From Owenia fusiformis (taxonomy: Eukaryota; Annelida; Polychaeta; Sabellida; Oweniidae), in NCBI GenBank assembly GCA_903813345.2, contig CAIIXF020000005.1:10791375-10855374 (forward strand): a stretch of 64,000 nt of DNA. The letters run 5' to 3'. The position numbers and the translations under genes are program-made. Below are positions 49,701 to 61,187 of this stretch, piece after piece. Each line of letters begins with the position of its first letter. The first letter of the stretch is position 1. The notes below the pieces were generated by a model that saw nothing but the letters and a program-made list of their open reading frames with translations, was not told the origin of the DNA and made no database searches.

Positions 49701-52700
49701 ACTTCACATTGAGACAAGTCGTTGGTCACCTGAATACAGCACTGGATGATCGTACATGTAAATTATGTGATGGTAACTTTGTTGAAGATGAAATTCATTT
49801 TGCTGTCCAATGTAAACATTATTCCAACTTGAGAACACATTTTCATAGAACTGTAACTGATATCTTAACACAACATATAAGAACTGACAATGAATTACTT
49901 TTATTTATAAGCCTAATGCATTCAATATCAATTCAGAGACAGTGGGCTGCTCTGTTATACAAAATGTTTATGAAAAGGCAATTTGACCTGGAAAGTTTGA
50001 CTGCCATATTATTCCTATGTACCGTATTCATTGGAATGAGGGCCAAACCTCCATACCATTTTGTAGTCAATAATCTAGTCATTATCTTATAAGATTACAT
50101 GTAAATCATTTATCATCATTTATAGATGGAATTATTGCTATTTATCAATCTATGCATTATTGTACTTGTAGATGAATTTTAGTTTTATTGTTGAATGTCA
50201 TATCTATATAAACATTGTTATTATTGATCTTTAAAGTCCAGTGTCTCATAAGCCGACACTTTTTCTAGAATACGTATTTATTTGTACCAAATGTAAACCA
50301 GTGACACTATAATGAACTATTTTAATAAAAATATTAATAAATATAATATTAACAGTATACCATAATTATAGCGATAACTGGCGAAGAATGGGGCCATTTT
50401 GAATTTAGTGGCCATTTTCAAAGTTATTTCTTAAACAGAGCTTCTCTGTAAAAGATGCACAGGTATTTACCTCAATAGAGTGAAATAAAGTCTAATAAAA
50501 TCCTACCTACCGACAGACCTTTGAAATGCAAGTTTTTAAATGCTTCTGCAAATTTACTAGACATCGATGGGTCTTTGTATTTAAACTCTTCTAGTTTCTT
50601 CGGAAGTATACTTTGTTGACTTGCGTGCAAAGCTTTTCCTATAGACCACGCTGCATCGTAAGTTTCTTTGACGTAGTAATCTCTGAATTTATCCCTATAG
50701 TCAGCACCATTCATGCGTTTGATCAACTCAGTGTGGAAACTATCCAAAGTCCGTCCAGAATCAGTATTATCTACATTGACTTCTTTGTTGAGATAGAATA
50801 AAAGTAAAGAACCATTCGACGATCTAAAAATCTGTTCTTTTGTGCAATTTGTTTGACCTAAATTTTCGTCAACAGTTTTGAACTCAGGGCCAACGCTTAT
50901 CCATAAGAATTTTGGCCCATACATTCCTCTATGATATGCTTCGCAATATGCTCTTGTCTGCGCAAATGAAAACAAGTTTGATAAAAGTATCCTTGCATTG
51001 GATGCTTGTATTTCATTCATGACATTCGTCATATCTTTGTCAAAAGTTTCAGTCGTAAGAACTCGAGTTCCATTTGATGACATTAGGTCGTTCATCTGAT
51101 TTCCCACCTGTTGAAAAAGTATAAATTCAAACAGTATAGCCATTAGTATTCACAACACAAAAAGCATAAACTCCTTCAAATCAGGGATGTTGTGAAACCA
51201 AAGAAGATATCGAGCCACACATGAAAGTCATTTAATTTAATAATATACATGGCTGTAAAGAAACAGCCCAAGTGATAAGCCAAAGATAGGAAATAGTTAT
51301 CAATGAGATTTAGAAACACTGAATTGGAAATTGAAACAAGACATGTTTGGTGTATGAATGGATGTATTGAAATTGTTGGTCATATTCAATTCAGCTCTGA
51401 TATAAACTTACTGTTATAAGAGGTTCTGTAAGTTGGGAAATCATGGCAACCTTCCTCCAGTTGAAGTCATTAAGTAACTTCAAACGCAGTGGGTTGAATG
51501 CACTGTCAGTGCCGCAAGTGCGGAAAAACAATGGGTATCTCCTATTGTTGCTTAAACGTGGCGATGTTGCGCCCATAGAAACCTGGTCAAAAGCAATTGA
51601 AAATAAAAAAGCTACGATTAGACGTGAATGTTAAATCATGTTTAGGATCGGACTTCAGGACTGTTGAAATATGTTATACAAAGGCAAAGGGAAACATCTT
51701 AAACTCAGTTCGTTATTTTTGTGCGAAGATTTTATAGACAAGCTACTATTGATAATGATGACCATATAACATTTTTTTAGACAATCACAGTTACATTTGA
51801 AATGAGATCTGAAATAAAGAACATACAATGGTCTCATTATGAACACTTTACAATCCAGATGATATTTTCAAGATAGAATAAACATTAACTGTGTGGTACT
51901 CACTTGAACAACACCCCATGCCGCAGATGATGTGACATCTGCCGTTGCGAGGGATGGGTTAGAGTAGAACGGTCCAAGCACCATGATACTTGCATTTCCA
52001 GTTTTCAAATCTGGAGCATAGAGATACTCAAAAAGACTATTCAATGCTGGCCCGACAAACCCCTACAACATAGTGATTGAATAAAGATCAACGGATTTGG
52101 AGGAGATCCTGTTTAGGTTAAAAACGTAACTGTTGAAATAAGTTATACAAAGAGTTAGGGAAATATCATTAACTCATTTCGTAATTTTGTGCGAAAATTT
52201 TAAAAACACTGACCATATAACATTTGCACACAAGAGAAGTATGTGTACTTTGTGTGTTGCTATTGAATATATTAAACTGAAATATTAGCGATTTCATTTT
52301 TAATAAAGATAATTGCACTCAATTTCAAGAAAACGCCATACTTTACAGCCTCGTTGATAAAAAAGAGGACAAAATAAGATTATGATTAACGAATTACTTG
52401 ACCTTGTAATTTTCTTTAATTACAATAAATATAAACACATGCGTTCCGCTACAAGCTGTTCATCTACCTGAAAAGCAACTACATTAACAGATTTCGTTAA
52501 TATACCGATCTAATCACACATTTTTTGCAAATGCAGCTTAGACTCAAGGATGTTATATTGAATGATTCACATACTCACATAGCCATATTTTTCTCCTGAT
52601 GACCATTGTGAAATATTGTGTTTTATGAACCAGGGAGTGAGCTTTGATACTCTTATGAACTGGATTTTGTGTATCCCACATCATTTGAGACTGCATCTTG

Positions 52701-54207
52701 TATGCATACTGGTACATACAACCTTTTTGAGGTCAAGAGTATTTGTTATCAATTTTAGTACTAATCTCAACAAACATTGTAAAAGGCTTCAATTTCAATG
52801 AAATATTCCATGGTCGTGTGTTATTGAATTTATACATTATTGGTGTGGAGACTGGAGAGGGTAATAGAGATTCACACTTTGTACTTAAGATTATCGTTTT
52901 GGAGATTTTGGGCTTGTTTTCATTCATGACTCATTTTACTTTTAGATCTGTTTACTTTTAGCTTTGTTTTAGTCTACTCGCTTTAGTCTAATCCCTTTTG
53001 TGAACTTGTCTTGTAATGGGAAATTTGAAAGATCAATTGATCTATCGATTGTTGTATACGTGAAATGCGAGATTGTTGTGGTCAAAGACAGAAAGTTAGT
53101 ACTTTTTCAATGGATTATTTATTTTACCTTGTTGAGTTAACGGAAGTAATGCATCTGTTACGTGCTCTCAAGAACAAATCTTTATTTCTTATTATTGTAA
53201 TTAAGTTGTGAAAGGTGTTTCAGTTTTGAAAACTATACTTAAAAAAACTTTGTAAATTCATGATCGAGGCTTGGCAAAAATGTTATTTTAATGTTTATAC
53301 GTTAAGATTTACATTTATACTATTATTGTTGAATACTCTTTATACCATATACCGCGTGTTATGAAAATATATTAAAAACAATAAAAAGCAAAATAAACTA
53401 ACCACAATTACAAAGCTCATTATTCATATTATTCATATGAGTGTTTCAATAGCGATGAGCATTTTTCTGAAACTGAAAAAAGCCACATTGCTTTATGGCA
53501 AAAATAAATATTTCTAATTATCTTAAACCTAAGAGAAACCTTATTGCAATCACGAAAAGTCACCCCTTTTTAATTCATGTGTCAACATTGTCACATTAAT
53601 TTTATCATATTATGCTTCAAACTCAATTTAGAAATACCTCGATTCCAGAACACAACTCCTGAAATATATCTGTTTTGAACTTTACTAGATAAAATCTGTT
53701 CTAAAAACCGAAGTGACTTTTACAAACATTGTTTGGACAGTGTTCAAAAAGACTTTTAGAGTGTGATAGGTAAGAGTTATACTATACTATGTATTGTTAT
53801 GTAATAAAAGTGATTAAAATGTGCAAATATACTACGTGAGTTTAATAAGTGTGTGGCTGACTATAACGCAAATGAAGATGTTAGAACTGATGTAGCTAAA
53901 TGATGTGGACAGAAAATGAAGGGAGCAGGGTGAAGGACATGTAGGGATATTGCCAAGGAAAGGATTTTGTCAGACATACCTGGGTTGACTTGTATTGTAA
54001 CTTTAGTGTATAACCAGGTAACAAATCTCCTTTGTTGTTTACATCATCAATTGCTATTGCAGCTGCATGTACTATTGCTTGTCTGAAGGTAGAACTTGTG
54101 TTCGAGACTTCAGTAAATAGGCCAGCGATTGTTAGTTCCGTTTGACATTGAACAAATACAGCCAAATGGACCACTATAAATACTTTTATTCCAAATGAGA
54201 TCATCAT
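40724..54207 (-). CDS. metabotropic GABA-B-type receptor (class C GPCR), 13 exons, complete
   Basis: Exons in transcript order: 54207-53980, 52062-51904, 51582-51412, 51107-50511, 48815-48752, 46114-46025, 45623-45473, 44929-44794, 43948-43844, 43204-43082, 42057-41918, 41480-41288, 40936-40724 (TGA). Sum 2370 nt, 789 residues, all phases compatible. ATG at 54207 opens a signal peptide (to about 21). The Venus-flytrap domain (22 to about 410) carries GATSPRLSNNRRYPLFFRT, DFNWRKVAMISQ, CEAYHRGMYGPKFLWISVG and KETYDAAW, as in GABA-B receptors. Seven membrane helices lie near 457-482, 493-515, 533-557, 575-593, 631-653, 666-688 and 694-715, with the usual loop cysteines (531, 624). The cytoplasmic tail is only about 70 residues and I see no leucine-zipper pattern. 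The human GABA-contact tyrosine (GWY) and glutamate are not retained, nor is the lobe-1 cysteine pair, so the ligand is uncertain. The intron after 43082 has a GC donor. An upstream 5' UTR exon is possible. Confidence 0.9.
41087..41211. mobile_element. MITE with AGATGCGAGTAG ends, copy 2 (inverted, shortened)
   Basis: The two ends match those of the element at 39173 in the opposite orientation (AATTCAGTCAAA, TCATATTTGAAAT words shared). About 125 bp; the middle of the longer copy is missing. Lies in the last receptor intron. Confidence 0.7.
41740..41895 (-). mobile_element. tRNA-derived SINE
   Basis: On the minus strand a tRNA-like head has an A-box-like TGGCTCGAGCGG and an exact B box GGTTCGATTCC about 40 bp later, as in pol III promoters. 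The acceptor and anticodon stems do not pair, so it is not a working tRNA. The body that follows is unrelated to tRNA; its 3' end is uncertain. It lies in the receptor intron, in the sense direction, starting about 23 bp from a donor. Confidence 0.65.
42107..42273. mobile_element. CACTCC-ended MITE, copy 4 (decayed)
   Basis: ACTCCTCCATAAGTTTTGCAAC at the left (first 20 bases shown in part) and CTTTAACACGTG...GTAGGGGAGG at the right match the family at 29240/35732/38277. A 32-bp direct copy of its left edge (AACAGTTACTCTTCCATAAC) precedes it at 42072. In the receptor intron 42058-43081. Confidence 0.6.
43268..43553. repeat. dispersed repeat, copy 2
   Basis: The same ordered blocks as 28990-29237, including CAATGCAATTCTCAC, AGTACAATGTACTCAT and ACATTGATCTATCTAATTGA. 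Located in the receptor intron 43205-43843. Class unknown. Confidence 0.65.
44998..45104. repeat. 53-bp direct duplication
   Basis: Two adjacent copies of a 53-bp unit (ATCACTGAATGGATAAAAGA...) differ at about one base. Each contains a small internal hairpin (GATAAAAGAATA facing TATTCTTTTTATC). In the receptor intron 44930-45472. Confidence 0.9.
46485..47300 (-). mobile_element. broken LINE reverse transcriptase fragment
   Basis: The minus strand at about 47175-47290 encodes GCPTLADDLTLIATSKGHLK followed by ANKWRF, the ADD catalytic core and following segment of non-LTR reverse transcriptases. At about 46653-46712 it encodes CEHCGMLTPDSVSHGLLDC, the CCHC knuckle usual near the LINE C terminus. 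Stops and frame changes lie between the pieces (for example the codon after KHSVC is TAA), and the 5' part is missing, so it is dead. It lies in the receptor intron in the sense direction. Confidence 0.75.
47621..48370. repeat. tandem array, 5 copies of a 151-152 bp unit
   Basis: Unit starts (by the TGGGCC/TGGTCC word) are 47621, 47773, 47924, 48076 and 48227. Units are over 90 % alike; shared words include GGCGAGCTTTTGAACCAGGA and AATCCTATCGACAGAGG. The last unit lacks part of the G run. Two sub-types alternate (GGGCCAAAAGTG or GGTCCAAAAGTG starts). In the 2.6-kb receptor intron 46115-48751. No spacers, so not CRISPR. Confidence 0.95.
49400..50350 (+). mobile_element. broken LINE C-terminal fragment and 3' tail
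   Basis: The plus strand encodes PRHHRTILARLRTGSLPLHI, then, after a change of frame, DDRTCKLCDGNFVEDEIHFA with the following VQCKHYSNLR. This is the CCHC knuckle found at the C terminus of many LINE polymerase proteins in marine invertebrates. Downstream AT-rich sequence ends in AATAAAAATATTAATAAA. The reverse transcriptase core is absent (5' truncation). It lies antisense in the receptor intron 48816-50510. A different family from the fragment at 46485, judged by the knuckle sequence. Confidence 0.75.
51657..51775. repeat. duplicated intron block, copy next to exon 3
   Basis: Matches 52126-52236 in the same orientation: ACTGTTGAAATANGTTATAC, then ATTTTGTGCGAANATTTTA, then GACCATATAACATTT. 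In transcript order it begins 75 bp upstream of the exon-3 acceptor. Confidence 0.8.
52126..52236. repeat. duplicated intron block, copy next to exon 2
   Basis: Partner of 51657-51775. In transcript order it begins 64 bp upstream of the exon-2 acceptor. Exons 2 and 3 themselves are not alike. The remainder of this intron (52240-53979) shows no other element I recognise, although about 52600-53400 ends in A-rich tail-like sequence. Confidence 0.8.
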
Positions 54208-57012
54208 ATACAATTTCCTGATACTTTGTTGCACTCTTCAAGTATACTCTCGATTCACCTTTAAATCAAACGCTGTTACAACTTGGTTTATGATTGTCTA
54301 AATGTACATTGATTTGTCTTATCGTCACTTAATAAATTTTTTCGCAGTATCTATAAGAGTGAATTTAACATCCTTAGTGCAGTATACTTACTATATCAGT
54401 CTAATGCTATATAGTAGTGATAACATTTATAAAGCAGTTACTTATTAACTAACGTATAAAATCGCGATTTCCACATTTAATAACGCGCACCACAACCAAA
54501 CGTTGCAGCGACAATCCTGTATCATTTGGGACACCCTATAGCTAAGCATGGCTTGTTTCTATGTTATAACCTCTATGTATTATGCCCTACGTGTTTTTTG
54601 AAGCTGTACAAATAGTTAAATCAATAGAGGTGAATACCTGGACATCATTCACAATTCTCCTCTGGGCTGCTTGAATGAACAATACAGGTATTATCATGAC
54701 AAAATGTCACTATCTTGTATGTTATTGTTAAATTTCAAGTCAAGATGACTTTACAGTACAGTATGTAAATATATGAGAAATGTTTTAAGACAAATGATTC
54801 TGATTCCATGGTAACTTGTTTTCATTGCCATAGTAACTGGCACTGCCAACATACAGTATGTCGTGGTAATAATTCTACTGGCAAAAATAAATCGTAACGT
54901 GTCCATAAGTGTTGACAATTAAAATTTCAAGTCTATGTGAACACTTGCGAATCGTCTCATGGTAACGGTTATTGGCAAAAATGATGTTATAGAAGTTGCA
55001 AGAATTTGTTACAGAAGCCGAACGCCGACCGCCGAACACCGCCCACAAAAATAATATTATGTTACCACCTCTGGGGTCTTTCAAAGGACAACACTGATAA
55101 CAGTGTGTAGATAAGGCAATGTAAAATAGGTCGAGTGAAACTTGATGCCGTGTGATCTTGAATAATTCTGATAAAAACCAAGTCAGCGCAAAAAGTATCT
55201 TATTTCAGAAATGGATAGCGATGCAAGACATAAAGCTATCACGATATTAGACTTCGGTTTTTAAGTTTCATATTATATCTAGGTTGAGGGATTGTAGTAA
55301 TTAGAAAATGTATCGCACTACATTTAAAACGTTCCAGCCCACATGTCAAATGACCTTACATAATTCCAAATATTTGCTTTGATGGCATTTATTTTTATAT
55401 CAATCGTATAATGTTTACACCATTAATCATTGCAGCTTTTTGTGTCAGAAACTGTGTAATGAATTGTAATTACCATATTACCCCACCGAACAAAGTTCGA
55501 GGAGATATAGAGAAGTCGTTCGTCCGTTCATTTGTACGTACGTTCGTTCGTCTGTCTGGGCGATGACTCAAATACTAGTTGACGGGTTTGACGTGTTCCC
55601 TATGTTATTTCTCCATTGAAAAAGCTCATGCTATCCATTGGTTTCAGAACATTTTGGTCATCCAAATTCATCCAAAGTCCCTGGAGCAATCAACCTTTCA
55701 TTTTAGGCTCAAACACATTCTAAATATGCATGCAACAATATAATAAAAGGTTGCATTTTTGGTGCAAATTAGGTCAACATATTTGAAAAAGTATGTTGAT
55801 TGGTCCATTGTCCCTTTAATATCACTTAGGTCTGATTAACTAAATAATCATTATATCCACTTTTCTTGAAGATGACAGATGGGTCTAAAAGATACACACA
55901 TGTTCATGATCAGAAAATATTCAATATTCAAGTTAGAATTGTCTGATAACCTACGTTCTCCTTTAAAAATAAGCACCATTAAGTACTCAAATAACAGTGG
56001 AAAGATTTGGTTCTAATTTTATATGCTGATACCTAGCTACAAAGGAGCTCGGTAGGCTTTGCTACTTCGTGGAGTTGCTGTTTCCCAGTTAAACCAATCA
56101 AGTGCAGTATTTAAAGAATCCTTAGCTATTTTTTTATTAATACATAATATAATTGAGAAACTAGCGGACCGAAATCCTCGAAGCATCTGCTTTAATAAGA
56201 AAACTATGAAAAATTTTAAATCATCATTTCAGTGTCGTTCATAAATACATATAAGCTCTAATTCTAATTTGTAGTTTTTAGAGCTTTGATGCATTCCACC
56301 TAGATAAGCATATAAGCATGCGAATAGGTTCATCGTTTGGATTATAATTTACAAATAGGTGATAATTATTTTCGTTTTCGAATCACCAATTATCACCCAC
56401 TTGTCTTTTTGTCTTTCTTTCGTCAGTCAATTTCGGAGAAATGAAAACACTCATGTCTGAACCAACGTAAAAATCTCACCAGAAAAGATCAGGCCAATTA
56501 TTGGATATAAACCTGAATTGTGGTAATATTAACGTAGTTTTGAAGTGATGATGTTGAACTGATCTCAAACTGAAACATGGGCTTTCAATACACGCCATTT
56601 CACCAGCCATTTCCACGATTTCAATTTTTACTTTGCGCATGTTTTTGAGAAATAAATTGTTAAAGTTATCCTTACGGACATCATCATATGGTGTTACGGG
56701 TTTCCACAGAAAATCGAGGGTGATAACGTTTTTACAAATATTCACAGATTTTCACAGATGATATTTCGTGGAATGTCACTTGTGAAAGATGCACGGTATT
56801 CGCCTTAACTGAATGAAATGCAGAGGATATCATTATTGGTATTATGGACCATGTACAGTGACAAGCAACTCAATACCTTAAATGGCGAATAACCTGTAAA
56901 TATATTACAAATACCTTCAGATTCATAACCGGTGTAGAAGTAATTTAGGTTCCCCCAGAATAATGTCCCCGGACCATTTTCACAAGGGATTTTGGTCCCT
57001 GGACCATATAGC
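54208..57012. other. region upstream of the receptor gene, no gene seen
   Basis: Probably contains the receptor promoter, but no TATA box or 5' UTR exon could be fixed. Contents: an unclassified non-coding repeat-like stretch at about 54780-55090; a CGAACAAAGTTCG word with GTTCGTTCGTCTG repeats at about 55485-55560; and 56525-56643, which resembles 32481-32560 (ATGTTGAACTGAT, CACGATTT, TTTGCGCATG). Confidence 0.4.
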
Positions 57013-60000
57013 CACGCGGTAGTATCTCTTCGGGACGTATCGAAACCACTCCGTCCCGAAAAACCGTTAATTTGAATTTAAAACCTACCCCAGTGTTTGA
57101 AAATCAAGGATTGTGAGTCTCACACTTCACCGTTTTTCTTCAAACTTGTTCCGTACAAAGCTTCACAGAAATACCTTTCAGTCGATACATTGTTTTCGTG
57201 TACAAAGTACCTCGCTTTAGCGGCGTTTTGGTCCCCAGCTGTGAGATAAAGCAAATTTTCATAACTTTCAACTGTAAGTCAAGTTATCTCGCCAGTCTTT
57301 TACCCATTCTCGCTCATAATTTCAGAATGGACTCCCATTACAACCTTCCATCACTACGTTTTGATTTTTGGGCATCAAACGCAGCAGTTTCTAAATCATC
57401 CACACATCTCTTAAAATTTGACTAATACGTCCCGTCACCTTCCACTACGCCCCGCCGAGTCTATGACTACAAACGTGGAGTTGTGTTCTAAAACATTTTG
57501 TTCATTTCAAATATTGTCTGGCTATTGAATTTCCAGCTGCCTAAAGTGTTTCAAGATATATCTGTTACCATATTAATAATTATTGCTGATTATTGTTATT
57601 CACTTAAGTTATATTTAATATTATTACAGTGCATTAGGTCAATAAAAACTTGGTGCTCTGGGTCTCGTTTTGTGAAGCGTTCCCTAGATTGAGCCCAGAT
57701 AGAGGAGGTCAATCTTTTGTCCACGGACATAAGTTCAACCCGGTCACTGTTCAATACTGTCCAAAATGAAGTAAAACATTATGAATCTCCTATTTGAAGT
57801 AATCTTGGCATTAGATCCTTCAGAGATGTTAATACTAGCTGTGTCAAATTTCATCATGAAATTGTCAGGGGGACCTGACATTTTAAAAGCATGGTACAAT
57901 TTACGTGCCACGGGCTTGCATGCTAAGTGACGGTGGCGGAAAAACCCAGTAGAGAAAAATTTGCGTTTTCAGAGAAAACGTGACCCAGAGTGACAAGTTT
58001 TTCATTGGCCTAATGCACTGTCATAATATAAGGCCTATTGAATATGACAAAAATGAAAAACAATGATCAGCCATAATTAATATGGTATCAAATACATCTG
58101 GAAAGACTTTAGGCTGTCAATAATTCAATTGGTAGACAATCTTTGAAATGACGTTAAAAGTTCAATTGTGTGCAAAAACCTGTATTTTATTGACAGTGGA
58201 GTGTTTTTGAATAAAGCCTATCAAAATCATAAAATTAGGAATTTCTTTAAAATATTTTTTTCCATGTTGGAAATTGTCTCCAGAATAAAATGTGAAAATT
58301 TCAATAAGAATGGTTGTTCTATTGCAAATATAGAGTAAAAAAATGACTGCATCATACAACCTGTCCGGGGTACTATGAACATGTTGTGATTAAACATGCT
58401 AATGTTGATTGACATACAAATAATCCACGGTTTTAAAGAATTTTAGCATTGCATCTATGGACATTTGGCCCAACTTTTTTTAAATTGTCATAGAAAATTA
58501 TTCAAATTACATAACTGTGTAAATCAAAGCTATTTTAGGAGAAAACATTCCACTGAATTCAAATATACCATTTAAAATTAAGAAGGTAATGTAAGTCATT
58601 AGAGGTCTAATATGCAAGTCTCTTAAAATCTCACGAAAAACGAGATTTAGCGAGATTTCAAAAGCTATATGGAAACTATACTATTATTGATCTGGCTATG
58701 AATTTTATGCACTAAACATAAACATGTAATACGTATCAGAATGATATATATACAATATTATATCACAAAGAACATTTTGTCATGACTATACATATTTTCT
58801 AAGTTCATCATCATGCCACAGTGTAAATGTACTGTATGACATCCAAGGAAGTTTTGGTAATTTTGACAAATATGCCGTTTTCATAAATGGTTTATAACTC
58901 AAAATTAAACTGTTGTATTTCAGGAATATGTATTTTTTCTTCATCATGTATGATTTTCAATAACCCTACAGGCACCACTTTTTTTAGCTAAATCCATCGG
59001 GAAACTTTGCCACGCTTAATTTAAAATAACGGAGATGTTATAAAATTGAGCAATATTGGCACAAAAACGTTTCTAGATTCATATAAAGAATGCATCATCA
59101 TACAACACTAATTGGTATATAAACAACATCTACTGACTTGGTCAGATAATGTAATATAAAGATTTTAACTGTTGTGTGTCAACCTTTCTTCTGTATGATT
59201 CCATTGGATTACATTATGAAACGTGTACCATATAAAATGATACATGTTTCTAACGTTATGCTGAAAATAATATAATTGACATCACCCATCCTTTCGCATT
59301 TTAACATTTTTTCAAGGATAGGGCACTTTAAACGTTTCTTAAAAATATTTTCAATTGTTCAGTAATTAAAATCTTTATATTGCAATATCGGGAAATCTAA
59401 ATTTTAGGGAGATTTTGGACCACCCTATTATAGGTATATTGTAAATGGACAAGAATGGGTAAATCTTAAAACACAATCCGATTGGTATTTAGAATCGACA
59501 ATGGCAACCTACAAACGGACACATCGATGGACAAATTGTTTTAGAATGCAACTCTACGTGTATAGTGATATACTCGGCGGGGCGTAGTGGAAGATGACGG
59601 GACGTATTGGTCAAATTTGAAGAGATGTGTGGATGATTTAGAAACTGCTGCGTTTGATGTCCAAAAATCAAGACGTAGCGATGGAAGGTTGTAATGGGAG
59701 TCCATTCTGAAATTATGGGCGAGAATGGGTAAAAGACTGGCGAGATAACTTGACTTACAGTTGAAAGTTATGAAAATTTGCTTTATCTCACAGCTGGGGA
59801 CCAAAACGCCGCTAAAACGAGGTACTTTGTACACGAAAACAATGTATCGACTGAAAGGTATTTCTGTGAGGCTTTGTACGGAACAAGTTTGAAGAAAAAC
59901 GGTGAAGTGTGAGACTCACAATCCTTGATTTTCAAACACTGGGGTAGGTTTTAAATTCAAATTAACGGTTTTTCGGGACGGAGTGGTTTCGATACGTCCC

Positions 60001-60019
60001 GAAGAGATACTACCGCGTG
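57013..60019. mobile_element. 3-kb foldback element, CACGC ends, 5-bp duplication ATAGC
   Basis: Termini CACGCGGTAGTATCTCTTCG and its complement; ATAGC is repeated at 57008-57012 and 60020-60024. The arms of about 490 bp (57013-57500 and about 59530-60019) are over 90 % alike. The 2-kb centre has no transposase and carries a nested small foldback at 57627-58020. Terminal pattern and duplication length match the element at 19874. Confidence 0.88.
57627..58020. mobile_element. nested small foldback, CAGTGCATTAGG ends
   Basis: CAGTGCATTAGGTCAATAAA at the left faces its near complement at the right, both followed inward by CTCTGGGTC. Flanks are TTA and TCA, so a TA target is possible but decayed. 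Tc1/mariner-like termini. 394 bp, inside the 57013 element. Confidence 0.75.
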
Positions 60020-60140
60020 ATAGCCAGGGGCACTATACACAACCTAAGACAATGAATACTAGGTTTAAATGTCCTATCACGGTGTTTCAAAAATTGTTCC
60101 CATGGGCCCGTAGGATTGTCAAGTGTGACGAATGTGTTAA

Positions 60141-60690
60141 CCATGGCGTAGAATAATGGAAATAGCGTCATGAATCCCGGGACAATGAATCTTGGATCCA
60201 AGTACGTCATTAATGGTCGAAAATCAAAATATTGACAAATTTATAACCTAAAAGGCCGAAAGATTATGCGGCAAATATTGTAACGGGGGTTGTCAACATA
60301 TTGTATTAGCTTTGATCTCTTAGAATCCGTTGAATCCTAAGCGATTGGAGTTGTTTAGATCACTTAACGAATGATATGAAATGATGAGGATTTGGGTTTT
60401 TTCAAAGTCTATAATGGCGGCCAATGGGGGATTTTAGCAAAATATCCCGAAAATTAAATCATTAAAAGGCCGAAAGATCTGTGGATGGATTTTGCTATTT
60501 TATATATCAAAATGAACACTTCGTTGGGTCTAACAAGGATCCGTTGAATCCTAAGAAAATAAATTATTTGCTAAAAAGTTATTAAGATTTTAAATTTTGA
60601 TGAAGACTGCTCTCCATTGAAATCTTTGGACCATGAAATGTCGATTTACGCGCATGCGTTGTGACGTTATTTCCATTATTCTACGCCATG
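60141..60690. mobile_element. foldback element with internal direct repeat
   Basis: CATGGCGTAGAATAATGGAA at the left faces its complement at the right. Inside, a block with GGCCGAAAGAT and ATCCGTTGAATCCTAAG occurs twice in direct order (about 60250 and 60470). The right end runs into CACCCTGTA, suggesting full termini of the CAGGGTG type with the left one lost. Confidence 0.65.
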
Positions 60691-61187
60691 ACACCCTGTA
60701 TTGTGAACACAAAAGTCAATCAAACAAATGAAAGTTCTCACAAATCATCTTGCAGGATTTATAATAGTATAAAAGATCACTAGTGCTGAAGTAATTAATC
60801 CATATACAACATTGGCTTATAATTGACTTCTATGAGAAATTCCAATACTACTGTATATAGCTGTTGGGCCCTCTTCAAATTCATTTATCAGGCTAACATT
60901 TACAAAATACAATTAGGTTTAATATGATTCATTCTACTATAATAAATCTATATTACAAATTCATATTATTTAACTTTTGCATCAGCACCATGCAAAATTT
61001 CCAATTCAATGTATTTGAAATACAGCCGACCCTGGAGTTGTTATATGGGTGAAGAGTAAAATGTATGAGGAAGTTTAAGTTACACGTTTTTAAAATAACG
61101 TGTATCTGAACATTGTAGAGTTGTTGTCCTCTAGATACCAATGTACTCTGTTCCCTGGAAAAATCATTTATGAATGGACAGAAATCC

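Noticed and set aside
55485-55560. Tetranucleotide-rich GTTCGTTCGTCTG stretch as a promoter element
   Set aside because: Looks like a common dispersed repeat border of marine invertebrate genomes; nothing ties it to the receptor start.
57198-57425. Pair of identical short frames (57198-57425 plus and the matching frame at about 59541-59834 minus) as duplicated genes
   Set aside because: They are the two inverted arms of one foldback element; the start lacks context and no family is recognised.
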